Source: Canna indica (Eukaryota; Streptophyta; Magnoliopsida; Zingiberales; Cannaceae). Taken from it: DNA of 64,000 nucleotides. Under the pieces are notes generated by a model, which saw only the letters and a list, made by a program, of their open reading frames with translations, was not told the origin of the DNA and searched no databases. Made by a program: the position numbers and the translations under genes. Below, in pieces: positions 10,331-23,661 of this stretch (its first letter is position 1; each line of letters opens with the position of its first letter). The DNA is taken from the NCBI GenBank assembly GCA_034359265.1, contig CP136890.1, forward strand, positions 87,817,501-87,881,500, written 5' to 3'.

Positions 10331-11010
10331 AAGTTTCAAGTATCGATTCTTGATACCCGATGAGTTGGACTCGAAATCAAAACCGATTTTAGCTGATTCT
10401 TTAATTTTTGTATCAGATCCTATCCGAATATAATTCAGGTCTACCCATAATCTATTCGATTGGATGGGTTTCAATCGATTTCGGACTTATACGATACTTA
10501 TGCACACCCCTAGTCTAACACATCTAAAAATTATATTCCTATTTTCTAGATTTTTTGAAAAATTTTAATATTTTTTGAAAAATTTTAATATTCTTTTGAA
10601 GTCATAAAGGTTTATCTATAAAATAATTTATTTATTCTTCAAAACTTGCATTTTTAATTTTTATGATCCACTAATGTGTATAATGAAATGCGCAGTTTTA
10701 AGGTGAAATTCAAAATTAGCTCGATGAATCAAGATTATCAAACCAAAATTAGGACTCGAATTCTTAAATTTGCTTCCAACTTTTTTCCTTTGAAATTTTG
10801 CTTCCGTTCACATCAGAATATTCTAAATCAAATTTAGTTCGAGTTCCATTATCTCGATCTTAATCTAATCCTGTTGAAGACGACGAGCGAAAAATGGAAA
10901 AAATATTTTCTCAACTAAACTTGGAAAAATGAAGAGGAGCGAAAAAAGTCCACCCCTCTGACCCCAAAAAAACGTTGCTCACCACCTCACGAAACCCCAC
11001 AAAAAATCCG
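10331..11010. other. AT-rich interval upstream of the FAB1-type gene
   Basis: No gene was seen. A sequence ending tgcacacccctag at about 10500-10514 looks like one end of a hAT-type repeat, but no partner end or duplication was found. A short A/T direct repeat (attttttgaaaaattttaat) occurs at 10550-10590. Confidence 0.5.
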
Positions 11011-11011
11011 C

Positions 11012-11017
11012 TATAAA
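11012..11017 (+). promoter_or_regulatory. TATA box of the FAB1-type gene
   Basis: TATAAA in the context cgctataaaattaac lies about 30 bases before a pyrimidine-rich stretch (ctatctcctctctccgcg) that would suit transcription initiation around 11040. Confidence 0.5.
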
Positions 11018-11041
11018 ATTAACTATCTCCTCTCTCCGCGT

Positions 11042-11475
11042 TCTCACCTGGGGAGGGCCCCAGCGCCGGCGCCACCGCTTCCTTTCCCCTTGTCTCATCT
11101 ACTAGCGATGCGCGTATGTCACGCATGGTGGAAAAGGTGTAAGTTGTTCGTAGATGTAAAAAATAATGTTTCTTACACACCAAGTGGGCTCCACTGGAGC
11201 AAGCTTTCCTCTTCATTCGTATTTTTTCCCCTATTTAATTCCTCTTTTTTCTTTGCCTTGCCTCTCTTTCTTCTTCGTCTTCTCCTCCTCCCCCTTTTCT
11301 TGGTCTAGATTTTTTTTCCCTTCCTTGTTCGGGGAATTTGGAGATCCTTCGCCTCTTCGACTTTTCCCCGCCCCCGGGCAGATAGCGTCGAATCGAGAAA
11401 GAACGAGTGTTACAGAAAAGAGGATTGGATTCCTTTCCTGGTCTTCCTGCCGATTCTTTGGATTTCTCTAATCCT
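11042..11475 (+). other. Probable 5' untranslated exon of the FAB1-type gene
   Basis: This is a strongly pyrimidine-rich leader (cttcttcgtcttctcctcct around 11268) ending at a good donor, aatcct|gtaagc, at 11475/11476. The next acceptor, tttcttttag at 12440, leads into the first coding exon. The intron of about 965 bp is T-rich like a plant 5'UTR intron. The exact transcription start is unknown. Confidence 0.5.
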
Positions 11476-12485
11476 GTAAGCGATGCTCCGGATATTTTTT
11501 ATCTCACTTTTATAAGACCTTGATTTTTTTTTAAAAAAAATCTTCATTGAACTTTACATGGTGCGTCTTGTCCGAGTCGGGGAGGTTGATCTTTGAAGTG
11601 GGAATTTAGTCATTATTATAGTTAATATATTTGAAAATTTGTTGCTGTTCTTAGATCGATGTACTGGATTGGAGCTTGTGGTAGAAATTCAGTGTTGTTC
11701 TTCCAGCAGAATTGCTGCGTTTGGAGATTAGATCTTGGGATGCCGGCTTAGTAATTGGACTTCGTTTTGCTTGCTTGTTTTGTTTGGCTCTGGTCTGTTC
11801 TTTCTCTGGATCAGCGATGAGTCGTTCAAATGATTTTAGGCGAGGGATAGTGGAATTCTTTTGGATTCGTTTTTCTTCTGGTCGACTTCTGGCATTCTGA
11901 GTTTGGTTTGAGGAACTTCTCTGTAGAACTTCTCCACTGGTTGCTGAGGATTTTGTTTAGTCTTTTTTTTCTTCAAATCAGTCTGTTCATATAATTGTTT
12001 CGATCCTTTTCTGGTGATTACGTTGCCAAGCTAAGATTCCTTGCCCCTATTAGTTCGAGATCTTATTGGGATCTGATTCAATCATCAGTTGTTCATTCGG
12101 ATCCTGATTGACTTGACTCTTTTACTGGAAGGTGGAAGAGTTCTGGGTGTTTGTCTCTCTTCTTGTGTCTCGCTATCTTCTCTTTGTTTCTAGCTATGCT
12201 TGCAACCCTGTAGCTATTTTTTTCTCTTACAAATACACGTACACATACATATATTCAGATATTTTTGACAATTTTTATTATTTAGCATCTATAGAAGAAT
12301 AAGAAGGCTGAAAAATATCTAGAATTTTGAATAACTCCTTGTGGTTTAAGTATTCAATTTTAAATTATTGGTTTGACTGCATCATGATCATGATATATTA
12401 GTACTGTGCTTATTTATTTGCTCATGTAGTTTTCTTTTAGGATACTAATTGCGGGAAGCTTGGAATCTGATGTCATTGGAGTCAG

Positions 12486-15400
12486 ATGAATATATGTGCC
12501 AGCCATGTCTTTCAAAACAGACAATTTCAGGTAGTGTAATTTAGTGTTAGATTTGTCACTCTCCTTTATTTCTTGGGTGTGAAAAGAAGGATTGTTTCTG
12601 CTCCATGAATAGTGAATACCAGCCAGGTCATTCTAAGTCCTGTCTGGAGAAGTTTGGTAAAGAGGCTTTAGCAATGAATGGCGTAAATCCATATGTCACT
12701 CCTCTAAGTCCTGGGTCAAGCAATGAGAGTAGTTCTTCTAGCTCTGGTAACTTGTTTTGCTGTTTTTGCATATTTTCTCTTTTTGTTCTTAATCTTTTAT
12801 ATGCTATCATTATGTTATCATTGCTTGATTTACTGTTGGTTTCGTCCTTTTCCAGGTGATATCCATGTTGGTCAAGAGTTGCATAGCAGGTACGTACACT
12901 CTTTTTGATACAATGCTACCTTTTTCAAGGATATAATGTTTCTGGGATACAATGCACTTTATCAAGCGAATAGGCTGAGTGCATAAGTGGGGTTTTTATT
13001 TGTTCACTGAAACACACCGAATTTAAAAATGTAAAAGTAAATTAGCTATATATTACGATTCAACTGTTAGATATTCTTTTTTCTATCTCCTGATTTTTGC
13101 TAAATTACTGTCTGTTGCATACTTGCGTGTTCAGACTCTTCTTGTTTAACAGAACTTACAATTGGCTAACTATAAGAACCACTAGTGATCAACTAATTCT
13201 TATGAATCCCTGTGTCTTTTTTTTTTTTTAATTTAGTTGATTTTCTGGTAATGGTGATGGTTGATGCACTGGTATTTATGAGTTTTCATGTTATAGGGAG
13301 GAAGGTTTTGGTTCCCTAGATGTTGGTGGAAAACAGGGATATTCTAGTATTGAGTCTCCTCATGCTAAGGATAATGAAGATGGCTCAAGGCATCACATTT
13401 CAACCGAAAAGAATTTGTCATCCAGTTCATTAGACAGTACTGATGATGGAAACAAAAGTAGCAATGGTGTCCCAGAGAATGCTCAATATAAAAATGTTGG
13501 TCCTGACTCATATAAGGGAGAAGATCACATTGAAAATGATGTGCTGTCATTGCTACCAGATCTTGAGTCAGATCCTTGCATCTGGATACCACCTGAACCA
13601 GAAAACATGGAGGATGACAAGCCCAGCATCGCTGATAATTATGAAGATGATGAATACAGTAGTACAGATTGGAAACAACCAAGTTCTTTTAGCAGTTTAG
13701 ATGAGCATCAAGGGGTCAATCACAGTTACAGAGAAAAAAGACAAAAGGCAATGTTGGAAGCAATGAATGGACAGTTCAAGATTCTTGTTAGTCGTTTTTT
13801 GGCATCGGAGGGAATTGCTTTTTCTATCATAGACGATGGTCAGAGTTGGGTAGACATTGTTGCTTCCTTATCATGGAAAGCTGCATTGCTTGTTAAGCCT
13901 GATGCTACTGCAGGGAGGGCAATGGATCCTGGGTCCTATGTGAAGGTGAAATGCATTGCTTCAGGTAGTCGGCAGCAGAGGTAATGTGGAATGGGGCATA
14001 TGGTCCGGAGCCATGTATGAGATTTTGTATATTACATCATATCCAGAAAGTCATTTTTTAACTTTGGAAATTTTGTTTGCAGTGAGCTGATCAAGGGTTT
14101 AGTTTTCAAGAAGAACGCTGCTCATAAGCACATGCCAACCAAGTTCAAAAATCCTAAACTCCTACTGCTTCAGGGCACCCTTGGGAACTCTGCAGTTGGT
14201 CTCTCATCATTTGATTCAATGGAACAGGTAAGCTTATTAACATGTTAATGTATCATCAGAATCAGCTGGTCCTCATTTTTACTATCCATTCAGGAAAAGG
14301 ACTATCTGAAGTCCATCACTGAGATGATAGAAGCTTGCCATCCAAATGTGGTTCTTGTAGAGAAAAATATTTCTCGTGACATACAGGAATCTCTTATAGA
14401 GAAAGGCATAACTGTGGTGTCTGATATGAAGATTCATCGCTTGCAAAGGATTTCTCTTTGTACTGGTTCTCCTATCATTTCTTGTTCCAATTTTCCAGCA
14501 AAATTGATCTTGCCACAGTGTGAGTCTTTCCATATTGAAAGGTTTGTGGAGGAGTATAACAGTACCGGTGAATGTGGCAAGAGGTCAAGCAAAACTTTAA
14601 TGTTTTTAGAAGGATTCCAGAAACCATTAGGATGTACTGTGAGTATGATTGTTTCCTTGATGTTCTATGAATATTGAATACTTTTCATTCTTGAATTTGT
14701 TGATTTATTATACACACATATAAATAGATTTATTAATTCATTGACTTTAATTAGTGAACTTTTACCCTTAAGTTTCACCATATGACAAAAAAGATGGTAA
14801 ACATGCCATGATTTTATATGTTGCTGCACGGTTATCATGAGTACTTTTTCCATAAGTTAATACCTTTTTCAAAGCTTTATGATTAATGCATGTTGTGATT
14901 CTTGAATTTGTTGATTTAGCATGCACACATATAAATGGATTTGTTAGCTCACTGACTTGAATTAATGAATTTTCACCCATAAGTTTCATCAGTAGATGAA
15001 AAAGATGGTAAACATGACATGGTCAAATACTTTGCTGCATGCTTCCCATGAGTACTTGTTCTATAATTTCCAGACATTTTTTCAAGCTGCCATTGCTCAA
15101 AGTACATAATCAGCTTAGTTCTGCCTGCCACTTAAATTTCCCCTTTGGAATTTGAGGCACCAAATAGCATTAGTAACCATGTTTACGAATGAATCTTTTT
15201 ATTACTTTAGTTGCAAGCTATGATTATTGTGATGACAACAGCAGCTCATTTTGGGGTTGGCCAAATTTGAATTTGACTCAACTGGCCATGAAATCATACT
15301 ATGGCATACAATTGTTAACAATTTAACATGTCCATATGCTATGATAACATAATCCTCTATCGTATGCTGTAACATCTAGAGGTCAGACCTTGTGGCTTCT

Positions 15401-18400
15401 TCTGTATACACCATATAAAAATTTACCAGGAGACAACAAATTGATGTTGAGGGAGAATCTGAATAGTGCATACTGCATACTAATTTTCCCAACCACTACT
15501 ATGATCATGTAGCCCCTTTTTCTTAATATGCGGACTCAACTTCGCTTTAATTCTTATTAATTGGAATAATTACATCAAATGTAAGGTAAAACAGTGGATA
15601 GATCACAAATCATGATTGATTTGAAAAAGATGTTCTTTATATATGTTGGTTGTGATATCCTCTTGCAGATATTGCTGAAGGGAGCTGAGAGTGATGAACT
15701 GAAGAAGGTTAAACGTGTAGTTCAGTACACTGTTTTTGCAGCGTACCACTTGATCCTTGAAACTTCATTCTTTGCAGATCAAAGGGTGTTTTTCTCTGAT
15801 AATAGTGCTGTAAGAGGTGGAAATTTGGATAGCAGTCTTGAAAGTTCCCTGTCTAGCATGGCATCAGAAAATGCACTAGATGTTCCCATATGCAATGGAT
15901 CATTTAGTAGATTTGATACTGCAATGACTACATTAAATGCTAACTTACAGTACACATTGTCTGACATATCTGGCTGTGTTAACTTTCATATGTTAAATTC
16001 ATCAGAATCAGTTCCATCTCCACCATTGTTATCACCTTTCTCTATCTCCCATGAAAAGTTCCAAGGAGACAATAACCTTCCAACTCTAGAATCTGCTTCA
16101 CCAAATATTGCCCTTAGCAATAATACTTTTGATGACGAAAGTGTTGGCCTACATGCTTCATTGGGTGATAATGAAACATCGATGGATTCTAGTATCAGCG
16201 AAGAAAAGAAGCTAGATGATGGAATATCTACAAAGACTGGACCAGTTGGAGAATCAATTGAAGCTATTGATGATGATGCTTGTAACACTGTTAAGAGAAA
16301 ACACGATGATGAAATTGAGAATGTACTAGATTCACAGAGCATTTTAGTTTTGCTTTCTAAACAGTGTAGGACGAAAGGGACCATTTGCGAGCAGAGCCAT
16401 CTTTCCCGCATTAAGTATTATGGGTACTTTGACATATCTCTTGGACGATTTCTGAAAGACATCTTGCTCGATCAGGTTATTCACATATATCTGTTTAAGT
16501 TAATTCACTAGCATACCATTATTAATTTTGAATAGAGTTTCTCATGATGGAAACTTACCATTGTTGCAGAACTGTTGCTCTTCTTGTGGTGAAGCGCCGG
16601 AGTCACATGTTTACTGTTACACCCACCAGAATGGAAATCTAAGTGTGCATGTCAGGCAACTTCCTGCAGAGCTGCGTTTGCCAGGTGAAGCCGAGGGAAA
16701 AATTTGGATGTGGACCCATTGCTTGAGATGTAAGAATGGGAGTCAGATACCTACAAGGAGGGTGGTTTTATCTAGTTCAGCGCGTAGTCTTTCATTTGGA
16801 AAGTTCTTGGAATTGAGCTTCTCAGGTCATTCTGCAGCTAGTAGACTATCTGAATGTGGGCATTCATTGCACAGGGATTTTCTTCGTTTTTTTGGGTAAG
16901 TTCATCTTGTTTGTACTTTTTCAGAGAACTTTGTGGGGTTTTGTTTGTTGGATGTGATATCATTTATGATGCTTTGTGGAAATGCAGATTAGGCTCAAAG
17001 GTTGCGTTATTTGTTTATTCATCAGTTAAGATCTATACTGCTTGTAAGCCACCGCCAGTGTTGAACTTTTATGATCCAAAAGGATACGAGTGGCTTAAGA
17101 GAGAAATGGAACTTGTATGTATTTTTAACTTTCTTTAATGCTTCTGTTACCCACAATCTTCATCTAATGAGATTTTTGTAATATATTCTTTTTGACATAT
17201 ATCTCTCCATTCAAGGTTCTTTTTCGAGGACGCTCATTTTTCTCTGAAGTTTCAGACATGTTGCAGAACTTGAAGCCTAGATATTCAGGTGCTCTAGCAA
17301 ATACCAAACTTTCAGGTTCACTCAAAGATTTTCCTGAAGTTGAGGATATGCTGATACTGGAAAAATCTGAATTTGAGGTTGTAACATTGTTTTCTTACCT
17401 TGCAGAGCATGATTTTCATTTAGCATTGATTAGTCATAAAGTTAAATAACTTCACAAACATTTTTTGTCTTCCATCCAGGCTTCTTTGCTGAAAGCAATA
17501 GATCAGAGTAGACAAATCGAGATTTCTCTTCACGACGTTCTCAGTCTAAAGTGGCTTAATCAGGAGCTCCTTCTTATGTTATATATTTGGGACCGCCGTT
17601 TGGATTGTCTTTTGCAGCATGCTAAGTTCCAGCAGGAGAAAGAGGTACATGCGGTTGATGATCAAATTCCGATAATTCATAGTCATGAAAATGAGCAACC
17701 CTCTTCTCCTGGTAGTTATCATTCTCAGCACATGCAAATTGATCTTGATAGTGAATCAACTGAAATTAATGTTGATATAAGCCATAGCTCCAGTGAATTT
17801 GTTGAGTTCGAAAAATCAAATGGACTGCTTACTGATAGACCAGGGACTGAGTACCTGACATCTGTTCTTGAACATATTCCTTACAAATCAGGCAATCTGC
17901 CTTCACCTCATGAAGATAATCCTCGTGGTCGGGTAGCATATTTACCTATTTCTGAGGACATAGAAATTGTAAAAGAGCCATATATTGAAAAACCTACTGA
18001 TTCTGAGCACAAAACAGTTGAGGCAGTTGGTGGTGCTGATATGCCTTCTTCATCATCCTCAAACGAGAATTCAAGTACTTTAAATGATAATTATTCTAAA
18101 TCAGAAGGTCCAGCAGAAATGATTTGGGCTTCATTTTCTGATTTGAGAAGGGAATACAGAAAGGATCTTTATGGTGGTTCATTACGGAATTTTGAATTTG
18201 TTAATGCTTATAAACCATCTCATTTATCTCCTCTTTACCAGCCATCTGGTGATGAGACGGAATTGTTGCACTTTCCATTTGGCCCCTGTGGGAATGTCCT
18301 GTCTGTTTCAAAGGATGAAATATCAAGCATAATTGCATGTGCACTAGCCTTATCTGAAGATCAGCGTGGCTTGTTGGAAAGGGTTGAAAGTGAACCAGGG

Positions 18401-19716
18401 GAAATATTTAAATCCTATAGCTTAACATCTGAGGGTTCTGGTATTTCTGCACGTTGGTCTTCTACTGGATTTTCAGAATTGGACGGAATCAATGTGTCAA
18501 ATAGTGCAGCATCATTATCATCTGACGAGTCATCCACCTCCATCTCTGATGGTTTATTATCTGTTGATCAACTTCTAGCTTCATCAGATAATCTGCATCC
18601 TGAAGTTGCCGTGGGGATGGATAAGTTTTCTGGGAAAAGCATATTTTCAGTAGTTTGTATATATGCAAAGCAATTTTATAAACTTAGGAAAAAATGTTGC
18701 CCTTCTGAACTTGCTTACATATCTTCCCTAAGTCGCTGCAAGAAATGGGATGCTCAGGGGGGGAAAAGCAAAGCTTTTTTTGCAAAGACACTGGATGACA
18801 GGTTCATAATTAAACAAATCAAGAGGACGGAACTGGATTCTTTCTTAAAATTCGGCCCTGATTACTTTAAGCATGTTTTTCACTCTTTAGACTCAGGGAG
18901 CCAAACTTGTCTTGCTAAAATCTTGGGAATATATCAGGTTTTTGGGATAAAAAAGTCCACACTTTCTCATTTCTGATTGCATATTTTTTAAGTGCTTTTT
19001 CTAATTCAAGCAATGTTTCATTTAACCACAGGTTCGACAAAACAAAAGTGGCAAGGAAATCAAAACTGATCTCATGGTGATGGAAAATCTTCTTTATGGA
19101 CATAAAATTTCTCAAACATATGATCTGAAGGGTTCTGTGTTTGGTCGATATATTCAAGATGTAAAGCATGGTGAGAAAGTTCTCTTGGATCAAAACTTTG
19201 TGGAGGACATGCATAAGTCTCCCATATATCTTGGTGGAAAAACTAAACACCTTTTGCAACGTGCCATTTGGAATGATACATCTTTCCTTACTGTAAGTTT
19301 GCAGCCAGCTGTATGTATATATATATATTGGTACTTGAATCTTGTATTATTGAGACTAATCTTTGCTTGTAAATTTACAGTCTATTAATGTCATGGACTA
19401 CTCTTTGCTTGTTGGAGTGGATGATGAGCGGCGGGAGCTTGTTTTTGGCATTATAGACTATTTGAGGCAATACACCTGGGACAAGCAGCTTGAGACTTGG
19501 GTGAAGTCTTCAATGGTCGTTCCGAAGAATGAATTGCCAACTGTTATTTCTCCAAAGGAGTACAAAAAAAGGTTTAGGAAGTTTATGGCCAGATATTTTT
19601 TGGCAGTTCCTCATAGTTGGAACTGTGAGCATTGTTCACCGTCATGCAAATTTTGTGTTGATGGAAAGAGATATTCAGCTAAAGTACACAATGCAGAGCT
19701 GTCAGAACAGTCATGA
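12486..19716 (+). CDS. FAB1 (C/D-like): FAB1-type 1-phosphatidylinositol-3-phosphate 5-kinase lacking a FYVE domain
   Basis: The enzyme converts PtdIns3P to PtdIns(3,5)P2 on endosomal and vacuolar membranes. Exons: 12486-12530, 12590-12746, 12856-12889, 13297-13980, 14083-14227, 14294-14638, 15669-16475, 16570-16895, 16988-17114, 17216-17377, 17480-18937, 19032-19292 and 19381-19716. All junctions are GT-AG and keep phase, giving 1628 residues, normal for this family. A chaperonin-like (TCP-1/Cpn60) domain covers about 310-530. The Cys-rich region (NCCSSCGEAPESHVYCY) lies near 740-880. The PIP-kinase domain is at about 1330-1620, with FIIKQIKRTE (catalytic Lys), YDLKGSVFGRY, NVMDYSLLVG and GIIDYLRQYTWDK. 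No FYVE finger is present; only a few cysteines remain at the N-terminus. The first two coding exons are the least certain; an ATG at 12605 is an alternative start. Confidence 0.92.
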
Positions 19717-19992
19717 CATGCCTTCTCTGAAGATCAAAAGCTCCTATTACTACTTCATATTCGAAAACTCAAATTTCATTCTGATTCTTTCTCCCCTTGT
19801 TCTCATATTATTGTATATAGATGTTGCTTGGTCCCTCCCATATTTGCGATTTTTTAGCAAATTTGTGGTTAAGCTAGGTCCATGATATATGTGATCAGAT
19901 GTATTTTTGTCTAATTTCTTATTATTCACAGTGGTTGTAAACATATTCAAAATATGGGCTTCTTTTTCATGTTCATTCTGCATTTATAGTAA

Positions 19993-19998
19993 AATAAA
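19993..19998 (+). terminator. Candidate poly(A) signal of the FAB1-type gene
   Basis: AATAAA lies about 280 bases after the stop codon in T-rich sequence. It is the first canonical hexamer downstream of the stop; plant signals are loose, so the call is weak. Confidence 0.35.
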
Positions 19999-20640
19999 AG
20001 TTTAAAATTTCTTTCTAAGGATTGATATATACTTAATTTTTGATTGACCACAGAATCTATTGCGAACAAAAATGTATTGCCATATTTTCAACGGCATTGC
20101 TAATTTTTGTAAAATATGCAATTGCTATATATATAACTAGGCCATCAGTTTTTTTACTGCTTGGTTCCATTGTATTTTTATTTTTTTGAAAAAAATGCTA
20201 ATTGGCACATTATATCCCTTCTCACCATTAGATAATTTCTCTACAATTTTATTAGAATTGGTAAAAACTCATATTGCTTCTACTTCTATTCAGATCGCTA
20301 CTCCAATTGTATTTAGGGTAACCTCAGTTATGATTGTGCTACTGAGCTTTGTTCTTCCCTTTCTTTATTTTGATCATTAAACAGGAAGGCGGCCAGAACA
20401 GTTGGTAAGGTTTACTTCAGGGACTTGGAACAAAGCGCAATTGGTTCAGAATGTCTGACAGGTAGTAGTATGATGCTTTAGTATTGAGTACTTTCAGAAG
20501 CTTGCTGCATCTAATCATATTCCTTGTTGGCACAATCATTAAATCTGTTATTCCTTTATGGGGTTATGTTGTTACTGATAGAATGTTTGGTGCATCACAT
20601 CAATTGTATGGATTAAAATTTGTTGATGGGGTTATGCAGG
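19999..20640. other. Interval between the FAB1-type gene and the pararetrovirus fragment
   Basis: AT-rich sequence with no convincing coding exon. A short GC-balanced stretch at 20384-20462 (aggaaggcggccagaacagt...) could be a downstream untranslated exon, but I cannot assign it. Confidence 0.4.
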
Positions 20641-20641
20641 T

Positions 20642-22713
20642 TGGTAAATCCCGAGGAGGAGATAACAGATCAACCGATTTTTGATGCACACGATGACGAA
20701 GATGATGATGACGATTTTGAAACCAAGTTTAGCAAGCTCAACTGGGCTGCTACAAATGGAGAAAGTGCATATACTACCGAATTGGAATACCCAGTTCTGA
20801 GAAAATTCAAAGATGCATTAGAAAAGAAAACTGAATCAGCATTCACTACCGCGGAATCATCATCCGTGACACAATTGCCAAGGGAACCCATCATGGGACC
20901 GGCAATGTATCCTCCGAGCAACATTAACCCCAAACCGTACTTCGCAGGAGATCCTAGCGCCATGAGGTCAAAAGTAAATAGGCTCAGAGGAGGATATGCA
21001 AGAAATTATGATGGAAATTATACTTTACCATCCGCCCAGACAAATACAGGGGCCATCCTCACATTGCCTGAAAATTTGGGGCAATATAGTGATGTTATCG
21101 CACGTTGGGAATCTATTACACTCAACCTTGTGAACGAAAGAACGTGGACCGATAACAAAGCCAAGGTATGTTTCATTGAAAATCTTTTAGGAGAAAATGA
21201 AAAAAAGATATGGATTCAATGGCGCATGGCCTATCCGAATGAGTATGATGAATTAGTGGGCATTGCTGACGACCCACAAAATATTCTTTCACAAGTCCGA
21301 CGAATGATCCTACTGGAGGATCCAACAACTGGTTCTACGGACGAACAAAATAGAGCATACGAAGACCTGGAGAGGCTCTCATGTAACCATATCAGAGACC
21401 TGTTCGACTATCTGAACGACTACAAGGTACTAGCTTCTAAATCAGGCAGGATGTATGTCTCTACAGAATTATCGGAAAAAATATTTAGAAAGATGCCGCC
21501 ATTAATTGGCAAAGAACTTGAAGCAGCCTTCCAAGTAAAGCATCCAGGTAACGCGATCGGGGTGATGCCTCGAATACATTTCGCTTACCAATATATGGAG
21601 GATCAATGCAAGCGCGCCGCGTTTCAAAGGAGCTTGAAAGATCTCTCAATATGCAGCAAAATTCCCCTACCAGGGTATTATTCTAATTCTAAAGGCAAGA
21701 AGTATAGCCTAAGGAAGGCTAAGAATTACAAGGGAAAGCCGCACGACACACATGTGCGAATCTTCAAAAGGAAGCATGCAGACAGAACAAAGAAGTGTAA
21801 ATGCTTCATATGTGGGGAAGAAGGACACTATGCTCGAGAATGCAAAAGAAAGCAAGGAAACATTGCCCGAGCCGCTATCATTGAAAACCTTGATCTTCCT
21901 GACGATTGGGACGTATTATCAATAGACCTGAATGAACCAGATAGTGATGCCATCTGTTCATTTTCAGAAGGTGAAAGCGGAGCTCACATGACAACTCTGG
22001 AGAAGGCTGATTTGCCCTATGAATCAGCTTTTATTCTCTTAGTAGAAGAAGACCCAGAAGAGCCCACAACAGAACTCGTTTTGGTTATCATTACAACACC
22101 AACACCATCACCAGTTATTCAAGCACCAGAAAATAGCTGGAGGAAAAATGTCATGTTACCTGAAAATATGAACAACTGTGTTCATAGATGGGAAGACAAT
22201 AGAGAAGAAATCACAAAAGGATGTGAGCGTTGCACATGCTGCAAGGAATTAACTAATCCGAAAATGAGAGCACATTGCAGAAGCTGTCAGCTCACTGTGT
22301 GTCCGATGTGTTCAAGATTTAATCTCGGAAGGAAGCTGAATATCATCAAATCCAACTTTCCTGTATATCAGGAGAAGGACTTATTAATTCGAGAACTTCT
22401 GGACTACACCAAATACCTACTAGCCGAGGTTGACTACGTCAATGAAGAAAACAAGAAGCTTAAGGAAGAGCTTGAAATCCTCAGAAGCCGAGGAGATTTA
22501 GAAGATCTCGAAGAAGAATTTAACAACCTCAGCCTCGAAGAAGAAAAGAGAAATCTCGAAGAAGAAAAAAGAAGGAAAGGAAAGATGACTTTCTCTGAAG
22601 AAGAGCCTGAAGAAAGAAAAGCAACAGGTATAATCTTCAAAGAATCTGCAAATAAAATCTCTGCAGATAAGCTACCTCAAGAATTTGCAACGATTGCTGA
22701 CAAAGTCAATTAG
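20642..22713 (+). pseudogene. Endogenous badnavirus-like pararetrovirus: capsid region
   Basis: This is the capsid/nucleic-acid-binding part of a Caulimoviridae polyprotein integrated in the plant genome. The frame is open up to a TAG at 22711-22713. Two zinc motifs match the two badnavirus signatures. The first, near 21795, is C-x-C-x2-C-x4-H-x4-C (CKCFICGEEGHYAREC). The second, near 22230, is C-x2-C-x11-C-x2-C-x4-C-x2-C. The N-terminal side is acidic (DDEDDDDDFE) and a glutamate-rich coiled-coil stretch precedes the stop. The movement-protein part expected upstream is missing, so the copy is truncated at its 5' side near 20640. Plant pararetroviruses do not need integration to replicate, so this is a passive insertion. 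Confidence 0.88.
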
Positions 22714-23661
22714 CCGAAAGGTAAAAGAATCTTAAACAGACTTTATAACATGGTTATAGTCTTGGAGATCCCACAGATGAAGCCTTTCACTGTACAAGCA
22801 ATCCTAGATACAGGCGCAACAGTCTGCTGTATTGACCAAGATTCCATCCCAGTGGAAGCCTTGGAACCAAGCGCCTATCCAATTTTGATTAATGGAGTAA
22901 ACTCACAGCAATTGGCCAGTAAGAAGCTGAGAGGAGGATATATGTCAATAGAAGAAAATAAGTTCCCTATTTCATTCACATATGCTTTCCCAATGAGCAA
23001 GAAGGACGGAATTCAAATGCTCATAGGCTGTAATTTCATCAGAGCCATGAAGGGAGGTGTCAGAATTGAAGACCAAGCAATCACTTTTTATAAGAAGGTA
23101 ACCACCATCACCACCCGTTATGATACAGAAGTATTTATAGCATCCTCTACCGATGAGTTTATTCTAACTGAAGAAGAAATGATGGAAGTTTTGAGTGCAA
23201 CCACTTATGCTGCTGACTTTAAGGAGTCAGAAAAGTTCCAACAAAAATTCAGACCCCTGCTAAAAAGGTTGAAGGAGCAAGGTTATATTGGGGAAAACCC
23301 AATAGCACATTGGAGTAAGAATCAAATAATGTGCAAAATTGACGTTATAAATCCTGATCTGACCATTCAGGACAAACCACTGAAGCACGTTACTCCAGCA
23401 ATGAAGGATCAATTCAATAAACATATTCAGAGCCTTCTACAACTTGGGGTTATCAGGCCAAGCACAAGTAGGCATAGGACCATGGCTATGATTGTTCACT
23501 CAGGAACAAGTATTGATCCTATCACAAAACAAGAGGTAAAAGGAAAGGAGCGCCTCGTATTCAACTACAGAACGCTAAACGACAACACGTACAAAGATCA
23601 ATACAGCCTACCTGGCATAAACACTGTTTTATACCAATGCATCAATGTATCTGCCAACTAA
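22714..23661 (+). pseudogene. Endogenous badnavirus-like pararetrovirus: protease and truncated reverse transcriptase
   Basis: This continues in the same reading frame as the capsid part after one in-frame TAG. An aspartic protease is recognisable from the D-T-G-A motif near 22807, followed by the expected hydrophobic strand and an IGCNFI segment. The start of the reverse transcriptase follows (LLQLGVIRPSTS near 23435, LVFNYRTLND near 23560). The similarity stops at about 23640, before the catalytic YxDD block. The fragment therefore lacks most of the reverse transcriptase, all RNase H and the intergenic region, and cannot be a complete virus. Apart from the one stop the frame is open, which suggests limited age. 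Confidence 0.85.

Noticed and set aside
10260..10515. hAT-like end (tgcacacccctag)
   Set aside because: No matching opposite end and no 8-bp duplication found.
22711..22713. Functional stop-codon readthrough in the viral fragment
   Set aside because: The context is not a known readthrough signal and the copy is truncated on both sides; an ordinary mutation is simpler.
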